Source: an uncultured beta proteobacterium (lineage in GTDB: Bacteria > Pseudomonadota > Gammaproteobacteria > Burkholderiales > SG8-41). Taken from it: a DNA stretch of 64,000 bases. Below the pieces are notes generated by a model. That model was not told where the DNA came from. It searched no databases and saw only the letters and a program-made list of their open reading frames with translations. The DNA lies in contig CAISYC010000073.1 in the NCBI GenBank assembly GCA_903889565.1, positions 1 through 64,000 of the forward strand. The letters run 5' to 3'. Positions 19,995 through 27,885 of this stretch are shown one piece after another (the first letter of the stretch is position 1; the number at the start of each line of letters is the position of its first letter). The position numbers were made by a program, and so were the translations under genes.

Positions 19995-21743
19995 ATGGCT
20001 GCTAGAAAGCTGTTCGATACCGATTCCGAGCAACCGTTCGCGCTCAGCCGCGCAACCTTCATCACAGTCTTAACTTCTCGTGATCACCCGGTAAACAAGA
20101 AATATTCGCTCGACTCGGTTGGCCTAGTCCAGGTAGCGCCTTATCAAAACGCAGCGCGATTCAATGCTGCAGCCCATCCTGTTGCCAACATTGTAGATTT
20201 GGCGGATCTGCTCGATCGGATCTCCCGGGGCTCCCGAAAAATCATAATTCGTGGGATTCATCCATTACGAGATGCAACCAACGTTGCACGCAACAAAGCG
20301 AACTTTCCCGAGCATCCGGATGGAACGCCTTGGGTAATGCTGGATTTTGATGATGTAACGTTACCACAGGGATTGGATCCTCTGTCCATTGAAGCGATCG
20401 AGTGGGTCGTGGCAAAACTTCCTGCCGAATTCCAGAATGTTGCGTATTTCTACCAGTTCAGCAGCAGTGCAGGAATACTAGGATCAGACGGAACCCCGAA
20501 GAAGAAGGGATTGAACGTCCACCTGTTCTTTTGGCTTTCACAGAGAATGCCCGGTGAAGTCTTGGCTGCATATCTGAGGCTGCATTGCCTGCAGACTGGC
20601 TTTTACTGGTTTAAGGAAAACAAGGGCGGCCTAGTCAATCTGAAGCTCGGAATTGATCCTGCTCCGATCAGGACCACCGTTCAGCCACACTACGTGGCTC
20701 TTCCCGAAATCGGACCGGGTGTGCAGTGTCTCTTAACGCGAGACAAGCGCCAAGACCTTATCAGAAAGCCCAAACTATCGGTCGCGTTCCCTACCTTCCC
20801 CGCTGACATTATCACCAATGCCAATCAGATGCAGCGCCGCATTCGCAATGACTGGATGAGAGATCATGGCTATCGAAAACAGACACTGATTACCCAAACG
20901 TCAAACGGCGTTACGGCAAATGCGTATTACAACGCACCCAACCATGTGGTGGGAGGCGGGCGGACATTCGTCGATGGCAAGTTGTCTGATGATGAGGAGT
21001 ATTTGATTCTCTATTTCGATGACGAAAGCACTCCCGGATCTTGGTATGTAGCCAAGAAGCGCCCCCAGATCGCTCGCAGATATGGCGATGGGGCATCACT
21101 GGCACTCAGAGAGTTATCCGCAGATGCTCATGCTTATGTCAGAGACACGTTGCGCTGGTTTGTCGAAGTTCCAATACGGAATATTTCCTTGAATGAGCAA
21201 GGTTATCTTCCCGCTATTGGGAGCTTCGCAACCGCCAAGGTTGCGCTCGTTCTTGCACCGACCGGCAGCGGTAAATCGAGGCAAGCCATCGGCTGGATCA
21301 GGCCGCTTTGTAATAAAAGGCTCGTCATTTACGCGGTTCCAACGATCGCATCGGTAAATCAAATTCAGGCAGATTTTAAAGCGGCGAGGCTGACCCCGGA
21401 AAAATATAACGAAGTGGGGCCATCTCATTTTCCGAACGTTGGGATTGTGATAACGACCAATGGATCGTTACCGCGAATACTCAAGATTGCTCACCAGAGG
21501 GGTCTGAGCCATGACTTGGTTGTCGATGACATTCACGCCGGGCTGGACAACTTAATGCGTTCCAGCAAACGCAAAGAGCTGCTTGAGCAAGCGATTGCGA
21601 AATCAAATCAGACGCTGTTGCTCGCCGGACCACTGACGACACTGCAGAAACTGAAACTGGTCGAGTTAGCTATGCATGCGGTTGGAGCTGGCAAGAACTT
21701 TTGCATTTACGAGTTCCGGCGATTCAAGTCCACTGCGGTGTAG
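19995..21743 (+). CDS. Primase/helicase-like replication protein, probably truncated
   Basis: 582 residues. The N-terminal third has VMLDFDDV (about 115-121) and KKKGLNVHLFFW, which look like the acidic and His motifs of an archaeo-eukaryotic-type primase. The second part starts an SF1/SF2 helicase: LAPTGSGKS (about 420-428), HDLVVDDIHAG as motif II (about 509) and LLLAGPLTTLQ as motif III. It then ends without motifs IV-VI. The layout resembles CyRepA1-type plasmid replication proteins, which I recall as much longer. A frameshift or deletion near 21.7 kb is the likely cause. Probably a remnant of a plasmid or integrative element. Confidence 0.55.
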   Translation: MAARKLFDTDSEQPFALSRATFITVLTSRDHPVNKKYSLDSVGLVQVAPYQNAARFNAAAHPVANIVDLADLLDRISRGSRKIIIRGIHPLRDATNVARNKANFPEHPDGTPWVMLDFDDVTLPQGLDPLSIEAIEWVVAKLPAEFQNVAYFYQFSSSAGILGSDGTPKKKGLNVHLFFWLSQRMPGEVLAAYLRLHCLQTGFYWFKENKGGLVNLKLGIDPAPIRTTVQPHYVALPEIGPGVQCLLTRDKRQDLIRKPKLSVAFPTFPADIITNANQMQRRIRNDWMRDHGYRKQTLITQTSNGVTANAYYNAPNHVVGGGRTFVDGKLSDDEEYLILYFDDESTPGSWYVAKKRPQIARRYGDGASLALRELSADAHAYVRDTLRWFVEVPIRNISLNEQGYLPAIGSFATAKVALVLAPTGSGKSRQAIGWIRPLCNKRLVIYAVPTIASVNQIQADFKAARLTPEKYNEVGPSHFPNVGIVITTNGSLPRILKIAHQRGLSHDLVVDDIHAGLDNLMRSSKRKELLEQAIAKSNQTLLLAGPLTTLQKLKLVELAMHAVGAGKNFCIYEFRRFKSTAV

Positions 21744-21762
21744 GGTCCATCGAACCAAACAA

Positions 21763-22038
21763 ATGGATTATGAGGATGTTTTCAAGTCGATTTGGGAATT
21801 TCTTCCCATCGTTGCAGATGCGCATAAATTGGCGGCGCAATTAAATTGGATGTTACGAGCAAGATGTGTGAAGTTAAGCCAAAGCCATGGCGACTATATT
21901 CGCGGCCGACGGCTCAAGACGAGCATCACGGTAAAAGCTGACGGCGCGGTGATTTTGGAGACCGTCGGTCGTGGAAAAGCCGCGCTCCGATGGCTTGACC
22001 GCATGAAGGGCAAGAAGATGATTAGCCTAATCAACTGA
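21763..22038 (+). CDS. Hypothetical protein (91 aa)
   Basis: A small open frame beginning MDYEDVFKSIWEFLP, 19 bases after the replication-like protein. It is moderately basic at the C-terminus (RGRRLKTSITVKADG) and has no recognised domain. No clear ribosome site precedes the ATG. It may be a short accessory gene or a remnant of the truncated upstream gene's element. Confidence 0.35.
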   Translation: MDYEDVFKSIWEFLPIVADAHKLAAQLNWMLRARCVKLSQSHGDYIRGRRLKTSITVKADGAVILETVGRGKAALRWLDRMKGKKMISLIN

Positions 22039-22299
22039 TGCCTGCGCGCCGCCGACTCTGGAAGCGGGCTACGAGACGGTTCCCGTGCACAAATGCAGGC
22101 CCACCGAAAGTCACGCGTTGACCGGGTTTGCTCCCATACGATACCGAAATCACCGGTCATGATGGTCCGAAATACCCACCCACATACATCTCGTGCGAGG
22201 GGCACCAATGCGACATCGACCTCGCGCGACGTCTTGCGGGGACAAGAGGACACAACTCGGATTGTCGGATCGGTCTTGCCTGCAACGGCGACGACGAGG

Positions 22300-24768
22300 T
22301 TATTTCCCTTTCGAAGATGGCAGAAAAGCCGCGAGCATTTGGGCGATCGTTGTAAGTGTATGTGGTTCGGGGAGCGGCAATCGGAGATAGCTTCGTCCGC
22401 TTTTTGCGTCGGTCTCCAGAAACGGATTTTGGTGGGTGTGTGCTTGGTCTGTTCCGGACTGTTGCGATGCGGCCGCGAGCTGTGTCAGGAACTTGATTCC
22501 AGTGTCGATCAGTCCCCGCAGCGCGTCGTGTTCCGGACCCGGCCTTTCCGGCGCTTGATCACGAACCGGTGACTGGGTCTCTGCGTTTGCAGCGCCTTCA
22601 TCCTGACGCGGCGCGTCCGGAACCTTGGTTTCGGTTGCCGATTGTGACGGCGGTTCCTGAATTTCCACACTGCCCATTGCGCCGGTCGCCTTCTCCACCC
22701 CCTCGATGAAGCGCGCAAGGCGCGTACCATTCATTGAGATTTCACTGCTGCCGCCGTCGAGTACTCCCGCAAAAAGCGACTTCTTGAAACTAAGCAGCGA
22801 CAGCATGCCCTCTTCGATGGTGCCCTGCGCGATAAAGTTGACGACCTGTACGCTGCGTTGCTGGCCCATTCGGTGCACGCGCGCGATGCGCTGCTCCAGC
22901 ACTGCAGGGTTCCATGGCTGGTCCATGTTGACCACGGTCGCGGCGTGCTGAAGATTGAGTCCGACTCCGCCCGCATCAGTGGAGAGAAACAGCCGGCACT
23001 GCGGATCGTCGCGAAAGCGGTCGATCAGGCCACCGCGCTTCTCTGCTGGAACGCCGCCGTGGAACAGCACGTGGCCCCAACCCCGCTTACCAATTCGGCG
23101 TGCGATGAGCTCGTGCGTCCGGACCCATTGGCTGAAAACTACGACCTTCCCCTCCGGATCTTCAAAGATGTCCTCCAACAAAGCCGTCAGTTCGTCCGCT
23201 TTGACGCCGTGGTCGGTTTCGTGGTCGAGCAGGAATGTGCTGTTGCAGGACATTCGCATGTTCTGCAATGCGCAGGTGAGGCGCCGCTGGTCGGCGTCCG
23301 ATAAAAAGCGGTACTTGCGCCATTTGTGAACGACACGCGCGACGGCTTCCCGGTTCTCCTCGTGCAATATCATTTGCTGGTCGGTCATTGCCACGAACAC
23401 GTTCTTGTCGGTGCGTTTTGGCAACTGCGACAGCACTTCGCTCTTGCGCCGGCGGATCATCACAGGCGCCAGGGTACGGCCGATAGCGTCGAGTTTGCGG
23501 TATCCCACTACTCGCCCGTGGTCGTCGCGGACCTGGTGTTCGTGCAGCAGCCGCCAAGTGGGGCCCAGGCGATGCTGGTCGACGAACTGCACAATGGATA
23601 TCAGTTCCTCCAGCCGGTTCTCGAGCGGCGTGCCGGTCAGCACGAAAGCGTAAGGGCTTTCGATGCGCTTCAGCGCCCGCGCCGCGATCGTATTCCAGTT
23701 CTTGATGCGCTGCGCTTCATCCACGATCACCACATCGGGCGACCATCCCGCGATCAAGTCAAGGTCGCGCGTCAGCGTGTCGTAGGCGGCGATCTTCCAT
23801 GTGTTGCTTTCGGCATACTGCTGTCGGCGCTTGGCTTGGCCACCACTGATGACGAGGGCATTGCGTCCCGTAAAACGGGCAAACTCTAGTTCCCACTGGT
23901 GCTTGAGCGACGCCGGACAGACGACCAGCACTCTCTCTGCTCCCAGATGCCGAGACAGGATTTCCGCGGCAGCGATGGCCTGGATTGTTTTTCCGAGGCC
24001 CATGTCGTCGCCGATCAGGCATCGGCCAGCGCGCGCGGCGAACAGGGCGCCTTCGGCTTGATAGGGATGCAACCGTGCTTTCAGCATTCGGCGCAATGCC
24101 GGGCTTTCTGCGCCGTCGGGGAAGGCTTTGTCGATCACTCGCCTGCGTTGTTCCGCGTCACGGTTCTGAGCAATGAAGTCCAGTGCATCGTCGTATACGC
24201 GTATTTCGTGCTTGCCCGCTTGCTCAGCGAGGAATCGGTCGAGTCGCAAGAAGTGCTCCGGTGCGAGTGTCCAGCCCGCATGCTCGTCGAATAGCCGCGA
24301 TGCGGCTGCGCGCAGGGGCGCCGGGCATTTCGCGCCCGCGCGGAAATGCAGGCTGCGGCGTGAACCGTAGCGAACAAAGATCTCGCTGAACGGTGCGTGA
24401 TAGCCTTGCTTAAGCGCGGCGCGTCCACCGCGCCTTTTTTCCAGTTTCGCCAAGGTGAACTCGATGTGCTTGCAAGTCCCCAACTCATTGGTGGCGAAGT
24501 CGGGACAGGAGCAGTAATTGTCGCCCAGACCGGTTCCCCGAATCGCGACCCGGTAATGGCCGTGCGAGGTTGTGTTAATGACGCGGTACTCGGAAAACAC
24601 CGGTTCGGTCCCGATGTTTTCGATTGCGAAATTCTGTTCCCGCCCGTACTGCCGGCGCAGGGTGGTCTGCCATGCTTCCAGAGCCATATCCGTCGGCGGA
24701 TGCAGGCGGGATAGGCGGGGTTCGAGTCTAGTGACCTTCTTCTTGGCCGGGCGTGTAGTGTTTTTCAT
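22300..24768 (-). CDS. SWIM zinc-finger SNF2-family ATPase/helicase
   Basis: 822 residues. An N-terminal SWIM zinc finger (C86-x-C88...C99-x-H101, read as CSCPD...CKH) precedes a full SNF2 ATPase. Motifs are I GDDMGLGKT (about 253-261), II VDEAQRIKN, III LTGTPLENRL, then VFSQW, STDAGGVGLNLQ and the Arg-finger motif QRIARVHRMGQ. The last 120 residues are Gln/Pro/Glu-rich and low-complexity. It should move on double-stranded DNA; its partner is unknown. I chose ATG 24768 because CAGGAA stands 7 bases before it; an in-frame GTG at 24795 has none. It lies 105 bases after hipA on the same strand. Confidence 0.88.
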   Translation of the reverse strand: MKNTTRPAKKKVTRLEPRLSRLHPPTDMALEAWQTTLRRQYGREQNFAIENIGTEPVFSEYRVINTTSHGHYRVAIRGTGLGDNYCSCPDFATNELGTCKHIEFTLAKLEKRRGGRAALKQGYHAPFSEIFVRYGSRRSLHFRAGAKCPAPLRAAASRLFDEHAGWTLAPEHFLRLDRFLAEQAGKHEIRVYDDALDFIAQNRDAEQRRRVIDKAFPDGAESPALRRMLKARLHPYQAEGALFAARAGRCLIGDDMGLGKTIQAIAAAEILSRHLGAERVLVVCPASLKHQWELEFARFTGRNALVISGGQAKRRQQYAESNTWKIAAYDTLTRDLDLIAGWSPDVVIVDEAQRIKNWNTIAARALKRIESPYAFVLTGTPLENRLEELISIVQFVDQHRLGPTWRLLHEHQVRDDHGRVVGYRKLDAIGRTLAPVMIRRRKSEVLSQLPKRTDKNVFVAMTDQQMILHEENREAVARVVHKWRKYRFLSDADQRRLTCALQNMRMSCNSTFLLDHETDHGVKADELTALLEDIFEDPEGKVVVFSQWVRTHELIARRIGKRGWGHVLFHGGVPAEKRGGLIDRFRDDPQCRLFLSTDAGGVGLNLQHAATVVNMDQPWNPAVLEQRIARVHRMGQQRSVQVVNFIAQGTIEEGMLSLLSFKKSLFAGVLDGGSSEISMNGTRLARFIEGVEKATGAMGSVEIQEPPSQSATETKVPDAPRQDEGAANAETQSPVRDQAPERPGPEHDALRGLIDTGIKFLTQLAAASQQSGTDQAHTHQNPFLETDAKSGRSYLRLPLPEPHTLTTIAQMLAAFLPSSKGK

Positions 24769-24873
24769 GTACGGGTTCCTGAGGATTTGCGACACTGCCT
24801 GCAGTTTGGCCGGCGGTTAGCCAGAACTGTCCAATGTTTCTTGAATGCAGGATTATGTGCGGGGACGAGTGGA

Positions 24874-26130
24874 TTATCGGGAGTCCTTATTATTCTCAAA
24901 AATCCGTTGTAGCCGCGCCGACCTGTCGGCTATGGTTTTTAATATACCTTCAACCAGGATCTTTTCCTCGTTCGAAAAATCCATCGATTTTTCTACATCC
25001 AACGCTATGGACGGAAGACGTGAGGCCAATTCGATGCAAACACTTGCTATGTACCGTTTGTTAACGCCTGCAGCGTCCGCGAGTTTCTCCCAGTGTCGTA
25101 ACTGAATCCATTCCGGCCGGTTCTCGCCGCCGATCTTGAACGCAAGGTTGTGCGTCAGCCCTGGATATACCGCAGTGCATAGCAGATCGTAGAACGGAGC
25201 AAGCTCGACGCCGGCGGCAATCATCAGCAGCGACAGATTTTTGCCGTGCGCGTCGCTGTTCCCGATAAGATAATTAAAGACCGTCCAGGAAATTAGATTT
25301 TGCACATCCTTTGCCGGCTCCCGACAGTAATTCCGTAAGATGGCAAAGCAATCGGTGAGGCTCGGTCCACCCTCCCTTTCGTATTTTTTGGAGGAGGGGA
25401 GATTCAATGCCTGGCAAAAGTCGATCTGGTGCAGTCTCGTTATTCGTTCGCCGACCTTGACGCGGTCGTATCGCTCAACCAGGTACACCGTTTCCGGTTG
25501 TCTATGAAGCGATGCCTTGGGAACAGGTAAGCCCGCTTTATCTGCAAGCGTCATGCAAAACATTTCATTTGCGGTGGTATTGGCGAAACCCGCAATGTTG
25601 GGCTTAAGGATATGCGAACTCGGCGCGTTCCCGCGCCCTAGAAAAAACGCGCCGTCCTTTAGCAGAACTGGAAGCTTTTGCTGCGCACCCGCCAGTGAAA
25701 GTCTCAGTTCGTTGTCCGCCGTTATGAGTGGCCGCTTCTCAAGTGAGTGCAGCATTTCATTTAGCTGCTTGTCTGGAAGCGGTTCGTAGTCGCCGGTACC
25801 GGGCGGTGCGCTCTCGGGCAATAGTAGCGAAATTGCGCCCGCGCAATCGCCCCCGATTTCTTCCAGGAGACCAAAGGTATTTTTTTCAGACACCTGCTTC
25901 AGGTGCGCGATGGCGCTGCGAATCTCGCCTTCTGGCAATAGATTCTCGAAAAATGGCCGAACGACGTCGTCACCGTACTCATCTGCGGAAGGCGGAAGCG
26001 GAATGGAAAGGGCCACGAGATTGGGCGAACGTAACCACGCGGGCGCATACTGAAAGTACAGTCGTCCTTTCTCGTCGCGAAGCATCCCGGCCAACTCCGC
26101 ATTAAAGTAGACGTTAAGGACGTTGGCCAT
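24874..26130 (-). CDS. hipA: HipA-family serine/threonine kinase toxin
   Basis: 418 residues. The kinase core is complete. It has LSLAGAQQK with the autophosphorylated Ser equivalent (S145), HILKP with the ATP-binding Lys, VERYDR, the catalytic loop GNSDAHGKN (D293, N298) and APFYDLL for Mg2+ binding. HipA phosphorylates aminoacyl-tRNA synthetases such as GltX and causes growth arrest; HipB neutralises it. The start ATG 26130 overlaps the hipB end by 17 bases. Confidence 0.93.
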   Translation of the reverse strand: MANVLNVYFNAELAGMLRDEKGRLYFQYAPAWLRSPNLVALSIPLPPSADEYGDDVVRPFFENLLPEGEIRSAIAHLKQVSEKNTFGLLEEIGGDCAGAISLLLPESAPPGTGDYEPLPDKQLNEMLHSLEKRPLITADNELRLSLAGAQQKLPVLLKDGAFFLGRGNAPSSHILKPNIAGFANTTANEMFCMTLADKAGLPVPKASLHRQPETVYLVERYDRVKVGERITRLHQIDFCQALNLPSSKKYEREGGPSLTDCFAILRNYCREPAKDVQNLISWTVFNYLIGNSDAHGKNLSLLMIAAGVELAPFYDLLCTAVYPGLTHNLAFKIGGENRPEWIQLRHWEKLADAAGVNKRYIASVCIELASRLPSIALDVEKSMDFSNEEKILVEGILKTIADRSARLQRIFENNKDSR

Positions 26131-26377
26131 TTTCGGTCCAGAAAGGCTTCTTAGGGCCAAGATATGCCGCAAGTCCAAGTCCGTTGAGCACTTGAAGGAC
26201 CTTTCCGATATGGAGCGTCGCTTTGCCGTTCTCCAAATCAGAAAGAAAACGCACCCCCACCCCACAAAGCTGCGCTGCCTGTGATTGCTTTAGCAGCATT
26301 CGCTTTCTGGCATCACGCACCGCATCGCCAACATCTTTGGCGGTGGAGATTTTCCCGATCGGGGCATTGATCGTCAT
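26114..26377 (-). CDS. hipB: HipB-family antitoxin, XRE helix-turn-helix
   Basis: 87 residues with an XRE-type HTH: VRDARKRMLLKQSQAAQLCG...FLSDLENGK. It represses its own operon and sequesters HipA. I chose ATG 26377, with GAGCGG upstream; a TTG at 26389 is the only alternative. The first codons contain a fourth GATCGG palindrome, so an operator reaches into the coding sequence. Confidence 0.9.
   Translation of the reverse strand: MTINAPIGKISTAKDVGDAVRDARKRMLLKQSQAAQLCGVGVRFLSDLENGKATLHIGKVLQVLNGLGLAAYLGPKKPFWTENGQRP
26354..26363. promoter_or_regulatory. hipBA operator O4 (inside hipB)
   Basis: CCCGATCGGG, a perfect 10-bp palindrome sharing its core with the three upstream operators. It lies within the first codons of hipB. 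Confidence 0.5.
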
Positions 26378-26399
26378 TTGGCCGCTCAAAAAGTCTATT

Positions 26400-26417
26400 T
26401 ATTACCGATCGGTAATA
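26400..26417. promoter_or_regulatory. hipBA operator O1
   Basis: TATTACCGATCGGTAATA, a perfect 18-bp palindrome overlapping the predicted -10 box. Binding here would block RNA polymerase, as HipB does in Escherichia coli. Confidence 0.75.
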
Positions 26418-26443
26418 TTGTGCGTATGGGGGCGGTTTGTCAA
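26415..26443 (-). promoter_or_regulatory. hipBA promoter
   Basis: The minus strand has TTGACA (26438-26443), a 17-base spacer and CAATAT (26415-26420). O1 overlaps the -10 and O2 sits just upstream of the -35, an arrangement expected for autorepression. Confidence 0.55.
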
Positions 26444-26447
26444 ACAC

Positions 26448-26467
26448 ATATTCCTGATCGGGAATAT
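26448..26467. promoter_or_regulatory. hipBA operator O2
   Basis: A 20-bp palindrome, ATATTCCTGATCGGGAATAT, with one mismatch. It is centred 49 bp from O1, close to whole helical turns. Confidence 0.7.
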
Positions 26468-26499
26468 AAGCGCTCTCAGGTGAAGTTGTTGCATAAATA

Positions 26500-26513
26500 T
26501 TCCCGATCGGGAA
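26500..26513. promoter_or_regulatory. hipBA operator O3
   Basis: TTCCCGATCGGGAA, a perfect 14-bp palindrome, centred 49 bp from O2. This is the same spacing as O1-O2. Confidence 0.7.
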
Positions 26514-26594
26514 ATTATCCGGAAGCTCGCGCTAGATGAGGACCGTCGAGGTGGCACTTGGCGGTTGGTGGTATTTGCGAAACTCACATGCGGT

Positions 26595-26633
26595 TTGACA
26601 GTTGGCTAATCATTGGATATCTTATAGATATCT
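26595..26633 (+). promoter_or_regulatory. Promoter and operator of the MazF-like toxin-antitoxin pair
   Basis: TTGACA (26595-26600), a 17-base spacer, then TATCTT. Two GATATC palindromes, starting 11 bp apart at 26616 and 26627, overlap the -10 and start region. They are a plausible site for antitoxin autorepression. Confidence 0.55.
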
Positions 26634-26652
26634 AATTTATGAGGTTTCCACC

Positions 26653-26940
26653 ATGCCAATCCGTACGCTCAGCAAACAAATCGCGTTTCGTTACCGTTCG
26701 ATCGACAGCGCTACGGGTGTCACCCGTGAGACTGCGAAAAAATTGGCCGAACGATTAGGCGTCGACGAAACGCAGGCCATTCATCATGCTTTGCATGAAC
26801 TGGCAGTCAAGTTGCTGCCGCAGTACGAGGCCGACGACGGTCCGCTGACCGCTGCACAAGTTCGCCAGATCAAGAAGCGTATTCCGCAAGGCGGCAGACG
26901 CTCCGTCCGCTCGAAATTGTTTGAGACGGAAACTGCGTGA
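26653..26940 (+). CDS. Antitoxin of a MazF/PemK-type toxin-antitoxin pair
   Basis: 95 residues beginning MPIRTLSKQIAFRYR, with a predicted helical segment (VTRETAKKLAERLG...AIHHALHELA) that could be a ribbon-helix-helix DNA-binding fold, and a basic C-terminus. Start ATG 26653 has GAGG 8 bases before it. It overlaps the toxin gene by GTGA. Antitoxin identity rests on the adjacent MazF-like gene and the palindromic promoter, not on a named family. Confidence 0.65.
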   Translation: MPIRTLSKQIAFRYRSIDSATGVTRETAKKLAERLGVDETQAIHHALHELAVKLLPQYEADDGPLTAAQVRQIKKRIPQGGRRSVRSKLFETETA

Positions 26941-27347
26941 CCCAACAGTGGTGGGGCGAGCCCACGGCCGGCGAGATTGTGTGGTGCCACTTCCCCGACC
27001 ACATTCATCCGCGTCCGAAACCGCGCCCTGCTCTAATCCTTGCCGTATTCGACGACAACGCGCCGCAGTTCGATGTTCGTGTGGCATATGGCACCAGCCA
27101 GCGCACGACATCCTTGCATCGCGGTGAGTTCGCCATCCTTCAAGACCGAAATGCCGCAGCCTACGCCGCAGCGGGCCTGAGCTACGACACAAAGTTCGAT
27201 CTGAGACAGGTGCTGGACCTGCATTACACGTCCGAGTGGTTCTCCGTTCCTCCGGCTGCACCGCATGGTCAGACGCCAAAACTCGGAACCCTGCATCCAT
27301 CAATGGTGCGCGCCGTGGAAGCAGCGTTCCGCGCCGCAAAAGAGTGA
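26937..27347 (+). CDS. MazF/PemK-like endoribonuclease toxin
   Basis: 136 residues. The N-terminal part has the PemK/MazF pattern: GEIVWCHFPDH, then PKPRPALILAVFDD and VRVAYGTSQ, matching the beta-barrel with its Arg-Pro-Ala-Leu active-site strand. Such toxins cut mRNA or tRNA. The start codon is GTG overlapping the antitoxin stop, which makes toxin synthesis depend on antitoxin translation. Confidence 0.75.
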   Translation: MTQQWWGEPTAGEIVWCHFPDHIHPRPKPRPALILAVFDDNAPQFDVRVAYGTSQRTTSLHRGEFAILQDRNAAAYAAAGLSYDTKFDLRQVLDLHYTSEWFSVPPAAPHGQTPKLGTLHPSMVRAVEAAFRAAKE

Positions 27348-27418
27348 AAATTGAGATCAATTTGGAAGCATACGAGAGTGAGCAGAGCTTACGGCGTGCA
27401 GAATTCAATGATCCGTGA
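27344..27418 (+). CDS. Possible 24-aa reading frame coupled to the toxin
   Basis: A GTG start overlaps the toxin stop (GTGA) and the frame runs 24 codons: VKIEINLEAYESEQSL... It could be a real coupled mini-gene or chance. There is no homology I recognise. Confidence 0.2.
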   Translation: MKIEINLEAYESEQSLRRAEFNDP

Positions 27419-27474
27419 GGGCACTTCGTGCGCTAGCGCGCCACTGCGTTCCCGATCTGGCCGCGTGCGCCTCG

Positions 27475-27885
27475 CTAATGAACCGTGACGCCGTATTTTT
27501 CGATCAAGTCGAGTAGCAGCACGCCGTCGTATTTGTCGCGCGGGATATGCAGTTCGCAGCTTGCCCGCCCGCGGATCGCCAGCGCGAGGACTACGACCCC
27601 GGGGGCAGCGTCGAGATCGGTCAGCACGGCATACCGGGTGCCGGGCCTGGCTTCGAGCATCGCGAGTACGCGCTGCCGCCGGGCCTCGATTGCCGGATCA
27701 CGTTGTGGCGGATCGCGTTCAGCCCCTTCCAGCGCGGCCAGGATGCCGGGCTTGTTTTCCCGGAGCACGGGAAGCCAGCGCGTAACCGCGGCCTGCTCGC
27801 CGGTCGCCCTGAGGGACCCGGAGGAGGTTCGGACGAGAATTACCCCGTCCGCCGCCGCTTCCTGGATGATCGCCGCCGGCTTCAT
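27475..27885 (-). CDS. TubC_N-like small protein next to the primase-helicase
   Basis: 136 residues. The first 50 (AIIQEAAADGVILVRTSSG...WLPVLRENKPGILAAL) have the helix-hairpin pattern of TubC N-terminal docking-like domains, which I have seen in proteins beside replication primases of mobile elements. The C-terminal half (RYAVLTDLDAAPGVVVLALAIRG) is unassigned. It overlaps the primase-helicase stop by ATGA, so it probably works with it; the role is unknown. Confidence 0.6.
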   Translation of the reverse strand: MKPAAIIQEAAADGVILVRTSSGSLRATGEQAAVTRWLPVLRENKPGILAALEGAERDPPQRDPAIEARRQRVLAMLEARPGTRYAVLTDLDAAPGVVVLALAIRGRASCELHIPRDKYDGVLLLDLIEKYGVTVH

